Shown here: positions 1 to 8,893 of the stretch, piece by piece
How positions within the stretch are numbered: the stretch's first letter is position 1
Layout: the number at the start of each line of letters is the position of its first letter
DNA from: Halomonas saccharevitans
GTDB taxonomy: Bacteria > Pseudomonadota > Gammaproteobacteria > Pseudomonadales > Halomonadaceae
Direction: 5' to 3'
DNA: 64,000 nucleotides
NCBI RefSeq assembly: GCF_900116405.1
Contig: NZ_FPAQ01000008.1
Span: 35,353 to 99,352 of the forward strand
Position numbers and translations under genes: made by a program
Notes under the pieces: generated by a model
What the model was told of the DNA's origin: nothing
The model's input: the letters and a program-made list of their open reading frames with translations, nothing else
The model's database searches: none

Positions 1-187
1 CCTGACCACCGGCCTTCTGGTCAGCCTGTTCCAGGCCGCCACCCAGATCAACGAGATGACCCTGTCGTTCATCCCCAAGATCCTCGCCGTGTTCGCGGTG
101 CTGGTACTGGCCGGTCCATGGCTGCTGACCCTGATCATGAACTTCACCCGCGAGCTGTTCGGCAACATACCCGCGATGATCTCGTGA
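1..187 (+). CDS. fliQ: Flagellar export apparatus protein FliQ, C-terminal part
   Basis: The reading frame open from base 2 to the TGA at 185-187 gives about 61 residues of a small hydrophobic protein. It reads as two membrane helices with the FliQ-typical stretch SLFQAATQINEMTL followed by FIPK. FliQ sits with FliP and FliR in the export gate of the flagellar type III secretion system in the inner membrane. The start lies before the window, so only the last two thirds are visible. fliR follows 52 bases downstream, as in the usual fliOPQR order. The last codons are repeated beyond the stop (see the repeat at 176-229). Confidence 0.9.
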   Translation, partial: LTTGLLVSLFQAATQINEMTLSFIPKILAVFAVLVLAGPWLLTLIMNFTRELFGNIPAMIS

Positions 188-229
188 CCCCACATGATCT
201 TGTGACCCCAGATGTTCTTGTAAAGAGAA
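176..229 (+). repeat. Three degenerate 18-bp tandem units at the fliQ stop
   Basis: The 18-base unit that contains the last codons and stop of fliQ (176-193) recurs almost exactly at 194-211, with one C to T change inside the first fourteen bases. It recurs more weakly at 212-229. Each copy reads Met-Ile/Phe-Ser/Leu-stop in the fliQ frame. The repeat fills most of the fliQ-fliR gap and looks like slipped-strand duplication. Confidence 0.6.
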
Positions 230-239
230 GCGCACGCTG

Positions 240-1040
240 ATGGTGGAGGTCACCTTCGCACAGCTGCATGGCTGGATCGTCGCCTTCCTGTGGCCCTTCG
301 CGCGCATCACGGCGCTGATGCTCAGTGCCCCGCTATGGGGTCACTCCAGCGTCCCGCGCCGGGCCAAGCTGGGCCTGGCCGGCACCGTGGCGGTAGTGAT
401 CGCCCCGGTGCTGCCGCCGATGCCCGAGGTGCCGCTATTCTCCTGGGCAGGGTTCGGCATCCTCGTCGAGCAGCTGCTGATCGGTGCCGCCATCGGGCTC
501 ACGGTCAAGGTAATGCTCAGCGTGGTGCAAGCCTCGGGTGACTTCATTGGCCTGCAGATGGGCCTGGCCTTCGCCACCTTCTTCGACCCCTCCAGCGGCA
601 CCAACATGGTGGTGCTGTCACGCATCCTATACATGATCACGCTGCTGATATTCCTGGCCTTCAACGGCCACCTGATGGTGCTGCAGATCCTGATCGCCAG
701 CTTCGAGACCCTGCCAATCGGTATCGGCCGCTTCAACCCTGAGGCCTTCATCATGCTGGCCCGCTATGGCGGCACCATCTATACCGCCGGCCTGCTGCTG
801 GCCCTGCCGCTGGTGGCCTCACTGCTGATCATCAACCTGTCGCTCGGCATCCTCAACCGCTCGGCGCCGCAGCTCACCGTCTTCAACATCGGTTTCCCGA
901 CGTCGCTGACGGTCGGCCTGATCCTGCTGATGGTGCTGATGACCGACCTGGCGAGCTTCTTGGAGCGGCTGTTCAGCCAAGGGTTGGCCTTCCTGCAGAA
1001 CCTGCTGGAGACCATGGCGCCGCTGCCGATCACTGGCTGA
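240..1040 (+). CDS. fliR: Flagellar biosynthetic protein FliR
   Basis: This 266-residue, very hydrophobic protein has about six membrane helices and the FliR-typical segments RITALMLSAPLWG near the N-terminus and GLQMGLAFATFFDP around residues 100-113. FliR is part of the FliPQR export gate, next to FlhB. Length is normal for the family. An AAAGAGAAG stretch about 8 bases before the ATG serves as the ribosome binding site. It follows fliQ directly and ends facing the convergent flgKL genes across a hairpin. Confidence 0.95.
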   Translation: MVEVTFAQLHGWIVAFLWPFARITALMLSAPLWGHSSVPRRAKLGLAGTVAVVIAPVLPPMPEVPLFSWAGFGILVEQLLIGAAIGLTVKVMLSVVQASGDFIGLQMGLAFATFFDPSSGTNMVVLSRILYMITLLIFLAFNGHLMVLQILIASFETLPIGIGRFNPEAFIMLARYGGTIYTAGLLLALPLVASLLIINLSLGILNRSAPQLTVFNIGFPTSLTVGLILLMVLMTDLASFLERLFSQGLAFLQNLLETMAPLPITG

Positions 1041-1041
1041 C

Positions 1042-1076
1042 AAGAAAACGCCCCGGCCAGGACAGGCAGCGGGGCG
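1042..1076 (-). terminator. Terminator of the flg operon (minus strand)
   Basis: CGCCCCG (1049-1055) pairs with CGGGGCG (1070-1076). Read on the minus strand, the hairpin is followed by TTTTCTTG, as in an intrinsic terminator for flgL. On the plus strand no T-run follows, so fliR probably does not stop here by the same mechanism. Confidence 0.6.
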
Positions 1077-1159
1077 GAGGGATCTGGAGGTCGCAGGCCT
1101 CGGGGAGCGCTACACCGGTTCTCTCAAAACGATCCGACAACGCTCCCTCTTACAGCGCT

Positions 1160-2380
1160 CTAAAGGTACTGGAAGAGCGACATGCCCTTCATATCGGCAA
1201 ACGCCTGCTGAGAGGCCTGCAGGCCCACCTGACGCAGGCTGTACTCACCGATCGCCTCGGAATAATCGAGATCGACCAGGTCCGATAACGTCTGCTCGTA
1301 GTTGATCATGCGGTTGCCGCCGACGGAATCGACCACGTCCAGCTCGTTGAGGCGCGCGCCTACAGAGGCGCGGGTAGTCAGAACGTTGTCCAAGCTGTTG
1401 TCCAGCTCGCGCATCGAGGTGCTCAGGGTGTTGCGCAGGGCCGCCTTGTCGTTGGCATTCTCGGCTGGACTCTCGAGCACGGCGATAGCGTTCTCGAGGG
1501 TCGCGAAGAGATCGGTATTGCCCTGGTCGGCGGGGTTAACCGCGATGGCGTCGCCATCGGCGGGTTCACCCGACAACTCCATGGACAGGCCCTCGAATTC
1601 GACGCGCATCGACTCCTCGCCGTCGGCCTGGTAAACGCCATCGGCCACGACGTTGCCGTCGCTGTCCGTCACGCTATAGCGCATGTCACCGGAGGTGTCG
1701 TCGAAGTCGATGTCATAGGCCTGAGTGGGCTTGACGCGCTCCTGATCGACGATCTGCGGGCCCTTGAAGGTCATGCTACCGGTGTTGCCGGTATCCACGG
1801 TGGCCACGTGGCCGGCGCCGCTGGGCACGCTCTGAAAGATAGCCTGGCCGTTGTCGCTGACCTCCATCAGCCGCGAGGCATCGACGCGCTGCTCGCGATT
1901 GTTGCTGTCGCCTACGTACTCGACTCGGCCATCCTTCTTGACGAAGGGCTCGGTACTGTCCTGGTAGCCGCCGAACAGGTGGCGCCCGTTGCCGTCGGTG
2001 GCGTTGGCCTGGCCGATCAGCGTTTCGTAGACGCCGCGCAGCTCCGAGGCCACCGACTGACGATCAACGTCACTCAGGGTCTCGCTCGAGGCCTGGACCA
2101 GCAGCGTCTTGGCGCTGGTGACCGCATCGCTGACGCTATTGAGCACACTCTCGGTCTGGGACAGGGAGTTGCGCGCACTGACCCGGGCATCGGCATACTG
2201 CTGGGTGACCGCCCGGGCCTGGTCGACGCCCACGGCGCGGGAGGCGGCCTGGGGGTCGTCGGAGGGATTGACCACGCGACGGCCGCTGGCGATCTGCTGG
2301 CTGACCTTGAGGAAATCGCTCTGCTGGCGATTCATGGACGAGACGCTCTGCTCGAACATGGTGACGCTGCTGATACGCAT
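1160..2380 (-). CDS. flgL: Flagellar hook-filament junction protein FlgL
   Basis: FlgL (HAP3) joins the hook to the flagellin filament and is exported through the flagellar secretion system. The 406-residue protein has the flagellin-like N-terminal helix region (MRISSVTMFEQ, then QIASGRRVVNPSDDPQAASR around residues 30-49) and a C-terminal coiled region ending MSLFQYL. It is longer than the roughly 320 residues of the enterobacterial protein, the extra lying in the variable middle. A GGAG lies 9 bases before the ATG. It is 17 bases downstream of flgK and probably shares the sigma-28 promoter at 4362-4388. Confidence 0.95.
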   Translation of the reverse strand: MRISSVTMFEQSVSSMNRQQSDFLKVSQQIASGRRVVNPSDDPQAASRAVGVDQARAVTQQYADARVSARNSLSQTESVLNSVSDAVTSAKTLLVQASSETLSDVDRQSVASELRGVYETLIGQANATDGNGRHLFGGYQDSTEPFVKKDGRVEYVGDSNNREQRVDASRLMEVSDNGQAIFQSVPSGAGHVATVDTGNTGSMTFKGPQIVDQERVKPTQAYDIDFDDTSGDMRYSVTDSDGNVVADGVYQADGEESMRVEFEGLSMELSGEPADGDAIAVNPADQGNTDLFATLENAIAVLESPAENANDKAALRNTLSTSMRELDNSLDNVLTTRASVGARLNELDVVDSVGGNRMINYEQTLSDLVDLDYSEAIGEYSLRQVGLQASQQAFADMKGMSLFQYL

Positions 2381-2397
2381 CTAGGACTCTCCGGAAA

Positions 2398-4332
2398 TCA
2401 GTTGCGCAGACCGAGAATGGTGTCGATAACCGTCTTGCCGGTATCGATGACCTTGGCATTCGCCTGGTAGAACTGCTGGTAGCGGATCAGGTTGGCCGCC
2501 TCCTCATCCAGGTTCACGCCGGACTCGGACTGCTGCACGGCCTTGAGCTGGTCGGTCAGGCCCTGCTGAGCATCCAGGTTGACCTGCACGATATTGGTGC
2601 GATTACCCACATCGCTGACCATGGCGCCGTAGGCGCCGCTCAGGCTGGCCGAGTCGCCCACGATGCTCTCGTCCTGCAGATCCTGCAGGGCCAGGGCATT
2701 GCGGTTATCGCCACTGCCAGTGGCGTTGGCATCCAGGGTCAGGGTCTGACCATCCTCGAGCTCTCCCAGGGTCAGGGTGATGCCGTCGACGGTAATTTCA
2801 TCGCCGGGCTCCATGCCAGTGAAAGGCGCGCCCGTCGCCGCATTACCGGCGTCATCGGTGGCGACAATCTCGAAGCTACCGCCGCCGGTATCCGTGACGG
2901 ATAGGCTCCAGGGTGCATTGCCGGAAGCAAGGGCCTGGCCTGGCTCCGCCTGATAATCCTTGATCGCATCGGTATCACCGTGCACCAGACTGCCGGCAGC
3001 GATCTTGTCCAGATCGGCGATGGCACTCTCCAGATTGCCAGCCGCGCGACGCACCGGCTGCACGTCGAACCGGTCGTTCTGCGCCATGCTGGCGGTATCG
3101 TCGAAGGTCAGCGTCACCCCGCCAAAGCTCAGCGTGGCGTCCGTGCCGTTGCCATTCGGATCCTCGAACGAGAGCTCAGAGATATCCAGCTTGCCGCCGC
3201 CGTCGAGACGCGTGACGTCGAAATCGGCGGGGCCAGAGGGCGGCGCACTGGTGACGCGAATCCGATAGTCGCTGGTCTTGAGCTGATCGATATTGGCCGT
3301 ATCGAAGGCCGCACCGACCACCTCTGCGCTGCCATCGTTGCCCTTCGCCGAGAAGGCCCGAGGCTGACCGATGTCGAAGAAGGCGCCGCCGGGCTCTCCA
3401 TCGAGGTCCACCCCGTTGGCATGCTGCTGATTGAACGCCACGGCCAGCGACACGGCCATCTGGCCGATCTGGTTCTGCGTCTTGTCCAGGGTCTCGGCGC
3501 GGAAGTCCATCAGCCCGCCCAGGGTGCCGCCGGTGACGGTGTCCTCATCCAGCGCCACCAGGCTGCCGGCGGAGTCGCGATAGCCCAGCACGGTGCGCTG
3601 GGGATCGACAGGGGAGTCCATGGCCTCGAGCTTGAACTGCTGGGTGCCGGCGACCAGGGGCTGACCGTTGGGCAGGCTGACGTTGTAGGTCTTGCCGTCC
3701 TGGATGTTGAGGCGCACGTCCATGCGCTCGCTGAGCTCGTTGACCAGCTGATCACGCTGATTGAGCAGCCCGTTGGGCGCCTCGCCGCTGCGCGCCCGGG
3801 CCAGGGCGATCTCGCGGTTGAGGCCGGCGAGCTGCTCGGTGGTGTTGTTGATCTGGGTGACTTCGTCGGCGATCTGGCCGTTGATGCCCTGCTGCATGTC
3901 CTGCAGGTAGCCGTCGAAGGAGCGGAACTGCGCGCTTAAGCTATCGGCCGAGCCGAGCACGCCCTGTCGGGCCGCCGGATCGGAGGGCGCGCTGGCCAGA
4001 TCTTCCAGGGAGGAGAAGAAGTTCTGCATCAGCGGCGCCAAGCCGGCCTCGCGATCCGCCAGCAGGCTGTCGATCTGGCCAACCTGGTTGGCGTACGTCT
4101 CCAGAGCGCTGGACTTGCTGGTGGCGGCGTTGAGCTGTGCGGCCACGTAGTCGTTGAACTGGCGCTGGATGTCGTTGACCTGCACCCCCCCGCCACCGGT
4201 CGAGGTCTGACCGAGAATCGTCACCTCGCGGTTATAGCCCGGGGTGAAGACGTTGCTGATGTTGTTGCTGGTGGTCGCCAGGGCGTTCTGGGCCGCATTG
4301 AGGCCACTCAGTCCGGTGGAGAAGATACTCAT
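2398..4332 (-). CDS. flgK: Flagellar hook-associated protein FlgK
   Basis: FlgK (HAP1) is the first junction protein between hook and filament. The 644-residue product begins MSIFSTGLSGLNAAQNAL with the rod/hook-family motif TTSNNISN around residues 20-27, and ends with the conserved helix EAANLIRYQQFYQANAKV and ILGLRN. It is about 100 residues longer than the E. coli protein, the extra lying in the domain exposed in the middle. The AGGAAACC upstream is a clear ribosome binding site. A sigma-28 promoter ends 30 bases before the ATG, so flgKL can be expressed late, apart from the flgB-J genes. Confidence 0.95.
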   Translation of the reverse strand: MSIFSTGLSGLNAAQNALATTSNNISNVFTPGYNREVTILGQTSTGGGGVQVNDIQRQFNDYVAAQLNAATSKSSALETYANQVGQIDSLLADREAGLAPLMQNFFSSLEDLASAPSDPAARQGVLGSADSLSAQFRSFDGYLQDMQQGINGQIADEVTQINNTTEQLAGLNREIALARARSGEAPNGLLNQRDQLVNELSERMDVRLNIQDGKTYNVSLPNGQPLVAGTQQFKLEAMDSPVDPQRTVLGYRDSAGSLVALDEDTVTGGTLGGLMDFRAETLDKTQNQIGQMAVSLAVAFNQQHANGVDLDGEPGGAFFDIGQPRAFSAKGNDGSAEVVGAAFDTANIDQLKTSDYRIRVTSAPPSGPADFDVTRLDGGGKLDISELSFEDPNGNGTDATLSFGGVTLTFDDTASMAQNDRFDVQPVRRAAGNLESAIADLDKIAAGSLVHGDTDAIKDYQAEPGQALASGNAPWSLSVTDTGGGSFEIVATDDAGNAATGAPFTGMEPGDEITVDGITLTLGELEDGQTLTLDANATGSGDNRNALALQDLQDESIVGDSASLSGAYGAMVSDVGNRTNIVQVNLDAQQGLTDQLKAVQQSESGVNLDEEAANLIRYQQFYQANAKVIDTGKTVIDTILGLRN

Positions 4333-4361
4333 GGCGTGGTTTCCTTAGGCCGATAAGAGAG

Positions 4362-4388
4362 TCATCGGCAGTGCAACGGCAATCTTGA
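4362..4388 (-). promoter_or_regulatory. Sigma-28 (FliA) promoter of flgKL
   Basis: On the minus strand TCAAGATT (4388-4381) is followed by exactly 11 bases and GCCGATGA (4369-4362), close to the enteric class III consensus (TAAAGTTT, 11 bases, GCCGATAA). It lies 30 bases before the flgK start. Confidence 0.8.
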
Positions 4389-4396
4389 GAGTCGTG

Positions 4397-5464
4397 TCAG
4401 TAGGAGGAACCGAAACCGCTGGCCGAACCGCGACTTGCCAGGGTCGTGTCACCGGCCAGCGGCCCTAGGGTATCCATCACGGCGATCAGCTTGTCGGCAT
4501 AGGCCGGGTCGGTGGCGTAGCCGCCCTGCTGCAGGGCACGGGCGGCCTGGTCGGCGCTGCCCGCCGCGACCACACCGGCGTAGCGCGGATTGTTGCCGAT
4601 CAGTCGGGCATAGTCGGTGAAGGCCTCCTCGAAGGAGCCATAGACCCGGAAGCGATCGCGCACGGCCTGGCGCTGGCCGTCGATCACTTCGTGAGTCAGT
4701 ATCTCGGTGGTCTCGCCCTGCCAGGCACTGCCGGCCTTGATGCCGAACAGGTTGTGGCTGTTGCCGCCACCGGCGGTGGCGATCTCGTGTCGGCCCCAGC
4801 CGGTCTCCAGTGCAGCCTGAGCCAGGATCAGCTCGGCCGGCACGCCGGAGGCGCGGCTGGCCGTCCGGGCGGGGGCCTCCAGGCGTTCGAGGAAGTCACG
4901 CACGTGGGCCGGTGATTCGCGATCCGCGTCGCGGCCCGAGGTGCGGTCAAGAGTCTCGCTTTCGGCGTTCGTCCCGCTGGCCGCCTGTGCAGTCGTCTGC
5001 AGCGCGTCGGTGAAGGAGCTCGGCATCGGCACCTCGTCGTCCGCAACGGGTGTCGTTTCCGGGCGCAACGCGTCCTCGAGGGGACGTGGCGTGCCACGGG
5101 GAATACCGGCGATCAGCGCCTCGATCTCGCCATTGCGAGCCTGCGGCGCGCTGGCGCCGCGCCCGTCGAGCTGCTCCATCAGACGGTCTGCCAGGCCCAC
5201 GCCGCGCTCGGCTATGCCCTGCGACCACTGCTTGTCGAGCAGTTCCTGGAAGAACTCCGTCTGGCGATTGTCGAGCAGCCCCGAAGAGGGCACGGCGTCG
5301 CGCATGCTCTTCATCATCATCTGCACGAACAGCGCCTCGAACTGCTTGGCGGCGGCGTCCAACCCCTCACCCGGCGTCTCGCGGGCGCTGTGCTTGAGCC
5401 GCTCGAGGCCCTGAACATCGAGGGCGAACTGGCCGCTCATGGTATCTGGCGCGCTCATGCTCAT
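4397..5464 (-). CDS. flgJ: Flagellar rod assembly protein / muramidase FlgJ
   Basis: This two-domain protein of 355 residues works in the periplasm. The N-terminal part (about 10-115, including FEALFVQMMMKSMRDA) matches the rod-capping domain. The C-terminal part (about 205-330, with AQAALETGWGRHE and NLFGIKA) matches the FlgJ glucosaminidase domain that opens peptidoglycan for the rod. The glutamate in LETGWG is the expected catalytic residue. The start overlaps the flgI stop by one base (TGATG), indicating coupled translation. A start two codons later (second Met) is also possible. Confidence 0.93.
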   Translation of the reverse strand: MSMSAPDTMSGQFALDVQGLERLKHSARETPGEGLDAAAKQFEALFVQMMMKSMRDAVPSSGLLDNRQTEFFQELLDKQWSQGIAERGVGLADRLMEQLDGRGASAPQARNGEIEALIAGIPRGTPRPLEDALRPETTPVADDEVPMPSSFTDALQTTAQAASGTNAESETLDRTSGRDADRESPAHVRDFLERLEAPARTASRASGVPAELILAQAALETGWGRHEIATAGGGNSHNLFGIKAGSAWQGETTEILTHEVIDGQRQAVRDRFRVYGSFEEAFTDYARLIGNNPRYAGVVAAGSADQAARALQQGGYATDPAYADKLIAVMDTLGPLAGDTTLASRGSASGFGSSY

Positions 5465-6588
5465 CAGATGATCTCCAGCTCGGCGCGCAGCGATCCCGCG
5501 GCCTTGAGCGCCTCGAGGATCGACATCAGGTCATTGGGCGTGGCGCCCAGCGAGTTGAGTGCGTTCACCACCTCGAGCAGATCGGCGCCTTCCACGACCT
5601 TGAGGGTGCCGGGCTGCTGTTCGATGCGGATCTCGGTATCTTCGACGATCACCGTCTCGCCGCCGCCGAAGGGGTTGGGCTGGCTCACCCCGACGTCGGT
5701 ATCGATGACGATGGAGAGATTGCCGTGGGCGACGGCCGCCTGACCCAGTGTGACGTTGCCGTTGAGCACGATGGAGCCGGTGCGCGAGTTGAGCACCACC
5801 CGCGCCGGCGCCTCGGTGGGCGTGACCCGTATGTTCTCGACCCGCGCCATGAAGTTGACCCGTGAGTTGGCGTTGCGGGGGCCATCGAGGGCGATGACGC
5901 GCCCATTGCGGGCCGCCGCCACCGGCCGGGCGAACTCGGCGTTGATCGCGCTGACCACTCGCTGAGCGGTGCCGAAATCGGCCTCCTTGAGCTCGAGCTC
6001 GAGCAGCCCGCCGTTGGCTCCGAGGTCAACGGGCACCTCGCGCTCGACCATGGCGCCGCCGGCGATGCGACCGCTGGCCTGCTGGTTGATCTGCACGCTG
6101 GCGCCGCCGGCCTGGGCCCCGGCCCCGCCGATCAGCAGGTTGCCCTGGGCGATGGCGTAGGTATCGCCGTCGGCACCCTTGAGGGGCGTCATCAGTAGGG
6201 TGCCGCCGCGCAGGCTGCGCGCATTGCCGACGGAGGAGACCGTCACGTCCATGCGCTGCCCGGGCCGCGAAAACGGCGGCAGGTCGGCGGTGACCATCAC
6301 CGCCGCCACGTTGCGCAGCTGCATGTTGGTACCCGGCGGCACGGTGATGCCCAACTGCGACAGCATGTTGGAGAGGCTCTGACCGGTAAACGGCGCCTGG
6401 GTCGTCTGGTCGCCTGAGTTGTCCAGACCGACCACTAGGCCATAGCCCACCAGCACGTTATCGCGGACGCCACCGAAGTTGGCCAGCTCGCGGATGCGCT
6501 CGGCCTGGGCCGGCAGGGCCATCAGCGCGACCGCGACCAGCAGCAGGAGTCTGAGCAGAGTGCTCGCCATTCGTTCAACACGCATCAT
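5464..6588 (-). CDS. flgI: Flagellar P-ring protein FlgI
   Basis: FlgI forms the P ring around the rod in the peptidoglycan layer. The 374-residue precursor has a signal peptide (hydrophobic run about 10-22, cleavage expected after LPAQA, giving ERIRELANFGGVR). The mature part carries the conserved segments NVLVGYGLVVGL and QPNPFGGGETV. Length matches the family. The first ATG is used here; a Met seven codons in would also leave a working signal peptide. It lies between flgH and flgJ in the usual order. Confidence 0.95.
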   Translation of the reverse strand: MMRVERMASTLLRLLLLVAVALMALPAQAERIRELANFGGVRDNVLVGYGLVVGLDNSGDQTTQAPFTGQSLSNMLSQLGITVPPGTNMQLRNVAAVMVTADLPPFSRPGQRMDVTVSSVGNARSLRGGTLLMTPLKGADGDTYAIAQGNLLIGGAGAQAGGASVQINQQASGRIAGGAMVEREVPVDLGANGGLLELELKEADFGTAQRVVSAINAEFARPVAAARNGRVIALDGPRNANSRVNFMARVENIRVTPTEAPARVVLNSRTGSIVLNGNVTLGQAAVAHGNLSIVIDTDVGVSQPNPFGGGETVIVEDTEIRIEQQPGTLKVVEGADLLEVVNALNSLGATPNDLMSILEALKAAGSLRAELEII

Positions 6589-6596
6589 GCCACCAC

Positions 6597-7307
6597 CTAG
6601 AAGGGCGAGACGTTGAGGAAGAAGCGCTGCAGCCAGCCCATGTGCTGCGCCTCGTTGATATAGCCATCGCCGACGTACTCGATCCGCGCGTCGGCGACCG
6701 AGGTCGACGGTACGGTGTTCTGGGCGGTGATGGTGCGTGGATTGACCACGCCCGAGAAGCGGATGAATTCGGTGCCCTGGTTGATGGCGATCTGCTTCTC
6801 GCCACGCACGCGCAGGTTGCCGTTGTTCATCACCTCGACCACCGAGACGGTGATGGTGCCGGTGAAGGAGTTGTTGGCCTCGGACCCGCCGCCACCGCTG
6901 AAGTCACTGTCGCCGGCAATATCGAAGCCGTACTCGGCCAGCGTGTCCAGCGCGTCCGGCAGCTGGGCCAGCTCGAGGCTGGAGGAGCCGCTGCGATCGG
7001 CGTTGGACTGACTGTTCTTGCTGGCGCTGACCTCCTCGTCCAGCACGATGGTCAGGATATCGCCCATCATCCGCGGCCGACGATCCTCGAACAGCGGATG
7101 ATAGCCCCGCTCGGCCTGATAGATGGAGCCGTTGGCACGCGGCGCGGGACGCTCAGCGATTTCGATACGCTCCTGCTCGCCGACCACCGAGGCGTGCGGA
7201 ATCTGAGCACACCCCCCCAGCACCAGCAGCACCAGGGCGATAACCGCCAGTCGGCCAGCGGCGCTCCTTCCTTGCCTACGTCGCGCGTCATTCATCGGAT
7301 CCACCAT
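6597..7307 (-). CDS. flgH: Flagellar L-ring lipoprotein FlgH
   Basis: FlgH builds the L ring in the outer membrane. The 236-residue precursor has an N-terminal hydrophobic stretch ending in the lipobox LGGC (Cys at residue 33). The mature protein has the family segments GDILTIVLDEEVSASK and FSGVVNPRTI. A GGGAGG 8 bases before the first ATG supports that start, although a second Met lies four codons later. It is separated from flgG by 17 bases and from flgI by 8, within one operon. Confidence 0.95.
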   Translation of the reverse strand: MVDPMNDARRRQGRSAAGRLAVIALVLLVLGGCAQIPHASVVGEQERIEIAERPAPRANGSIYQAERGYHPLFEDRRPRMMGDILTIVLDEEVSASKNSQSNADRSGSSSLELAQLPDALDTLAEYGFDIAGDSDFSGGGGSEANNSFTGTITVSVVEVMNNGNLRVRGEKQIAINQGTEFIRFSGVVNPRTITAQNTVPSTSVADARIEYVGDGYINEAQHMGWLQRFFLNVSPF

Positions 7308-7324
7308 GGCGGCCGCCTCCCTGA

Positions 7325-8107
7325 TTACAGCTGAGCCAGACGCGCCAGCATCTCGTCACTGGTCTTCACGGCCTTGCTGTTGATCTCATAGGCCCGCTGG
7401 GTCTGGATCATGCTGACCATCTCTTCCACCACGTTGACGTTGGAGGTCTCGACATAGCCCTGATAGAGGCTGCCGGCGCCGTTCATGCCGGGCATGGACT
7501 CGTTACGCGGCCCGGAGGAGGTGGTCTCGGCATAGAGATTGCCGCCCATGCTCTCGAGTCCGGTCGGGTTGACGAAGGTGGAGAGGGTGATCTGGCCCAC
7601 CTGATTGTCCTGGCTGCTGCCCGGCTCTTTCACGGTCACCACCCCCCCCTCACCCACCGACACCGAGAGGGCATTGGCGGGCAGGATGATCGCCGGCTCC
7701 AGCGGATAGCCGTTGGCGGTGACCATCTGGCCGTTCTCGTTGAGCTGAAAGCTGCCGTCACGGGTATAGGCGGTGGAGCCGTCCGGCAGCAGCACCTGGA
7801 AGAAACCCTGACCGTTGATGGCGAGATCCCGGGAGTTGCTGGTCTGCTCCAGCCCGCCCTGGGTGTGCAGGCGCTCGGTGGCCACCGGACGCACCCCGGT
7901 GCCGACCTGCATGCCCGACGGCAGCCGGTCCTGAATGTTGTTCTGGGCGCCGGGCTGGCGCATGTTCTGATACAGCAGGTCCTCGAACACCGCCCGCGAC
8001 TGCTTGAAGCCGTTGGTGCTGACGTTGGCCAGGTTGTTGGAGATGACGTCCAGTTTGACCTGCTGGGACTCGAGGCCGGTCTTGGCCGTCCACAGTGACT
8101 TGATCAT
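7325..8107 (-). CDS. flgG: Flagellar distal rod protein FlgG
   Basis: FlgG forms the distal rod. At 260 residues it has the normal family length. It starts [13 protein letters not shown], carries the rod/hook motif [14 protein letters not shown] at about 23-36, and ends with the conserved [15 protein letters not shown] helix. An eight-G run (bases 7642-7649, minus-strand reading) codes for part of the loop GEGGVVTV and could be prone to slippage, but the frame is intact. Confidence 0.96.
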   Translation of the reverse strand: MIKSLWTAKTGLESQQVKLDVISNNLANVSTNGFKQSRAVFEDLLYQNMRQPGAQNNIQDRLPSGMQVGTGVRPVATERLHTQGGLEQTSNSRDLAINGQGFFQVLLPDGSTAYTRDGSFQLNENGQMVTANGYPLEPAIILPANALSVSVGEGGVVTVKEPGSSQDNQVGQITLSTFVNPTGLESMGGNLYAETTSSGPRNESMPGMNGAGSLYQGYVETSNVNVVEEMVSMIQTQRAYEINSKAVKTSDEMLARLAQL

Positions 8108-8134
8108 CTAAGCATTCCTCGTGTTCGTAGCAGC

Positions 8135-8878
8135 TCAGCTCAGGGAGAGCAGACTGTTGGCGCGCTGGGCGTTCTCATCGGCGGTACTGATGACCTTGGT
8201 CTGCATCTCGTAGCGGCGGGCCACGTCGATCATCGACACCATGGCATCCACGGCGCTGACGTTGCTGCCCTCCAGAGCGCCGCTGGCCAGGCGCACGGTC
8301 TCATCGCCCGGCAGGGCGGCCGGCGCATCGCCCATGGGGCGGAAGAGCCCGTCGTCGCTACGGGTCAGCTGCCCCGCCGGCGGATTGACCAGCTTGAGAC
8401 GCCCCATCGGCACCAGCGCATCGGGATCCTCTCCCTGACCGATGGTGCTGATGGTGCCGTCCGATCCGATGGAGACCTGGGCGCCCAGCGGCACCTGGAT
8501 GGGGCCGCCCTCGCCGATCACCGGACGCCCGGCGCTGGTCAGCAGGCCATCGCCGTCCACCTGCAGGTCGCCGCGGCGCGTATAGGCTTCGCCATCGGCA
8601 GCCTGCACGGCGAGCCAGCCCGGCCCGTCGATGGCCACGTCCAGGGAGCGACCGGTCTGGTTGATCGTGCCGGTCGTGAGGTCCGCTCCCGGGGTCGAGG
8701 CGGCCGCCGATACGCGGGTCGGCAAGACGCCGTCGCCTTGCACCGGCACGGCGCGCATGGCGTGAAGCTGGGCGCGGAAGCCGGCGGTGTCCACGTTGGC
8801 GAGGTTGTGGCTGACCACCGCCTGCTGCTCCATGCTCTGCCGGGCGCCACTCATGGCGGTGTAGAGGATGCGATCCAT
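8135..8878 (-). CDS. flgF: Flagellar proximal rod protein FlgF
   Basis: FlgF is a proximal rod subunit of 247 residues with the same fold as FlgG. It has the N-terminal motif VSHNLANVDTAGFRA (about 23-37) and the C-terminal YEMQTKVISTADENA helix, both typical of axial proteins. Length matches FlgF rather than FlgE or FlgG, and it lies at the expected place between flgE and flgG. The 27-base gap to flgG holds that gene's ribosome binding site. Confidence 0.94.
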   Translation of the reverse strand: MDRILYTAMSGARQSMEQQAVVSHNLANVDTAGFRAQLHAMRAVPVQGDGVLPTRVSAAASTPGADLTTGTINQTGRSLDVAIDGPGWLAVQAADGEAYTRRGDLQVDGDGLLTSAGRPVIGEGGPIQVPLGAQVSIGSDGTISTIGQGEDPDALVPMGRLKLVNPPAGQLTRSDDGLFRPMGDAPAALPGDETVRLASGALEGSNVSAVDAMVSMIDVARRYEMQTKVISTADENAQRANSLLSLS

Positions 8879-8893
8879 GGCTCGACTCCCGCC

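Noticed and set aside
7642..7649. Eight-base homopolymer in flgG as evidence of a broken gene
   Set aside because: The frame is intact through the run and flgG has normal length, so it is only a potential slippage site.
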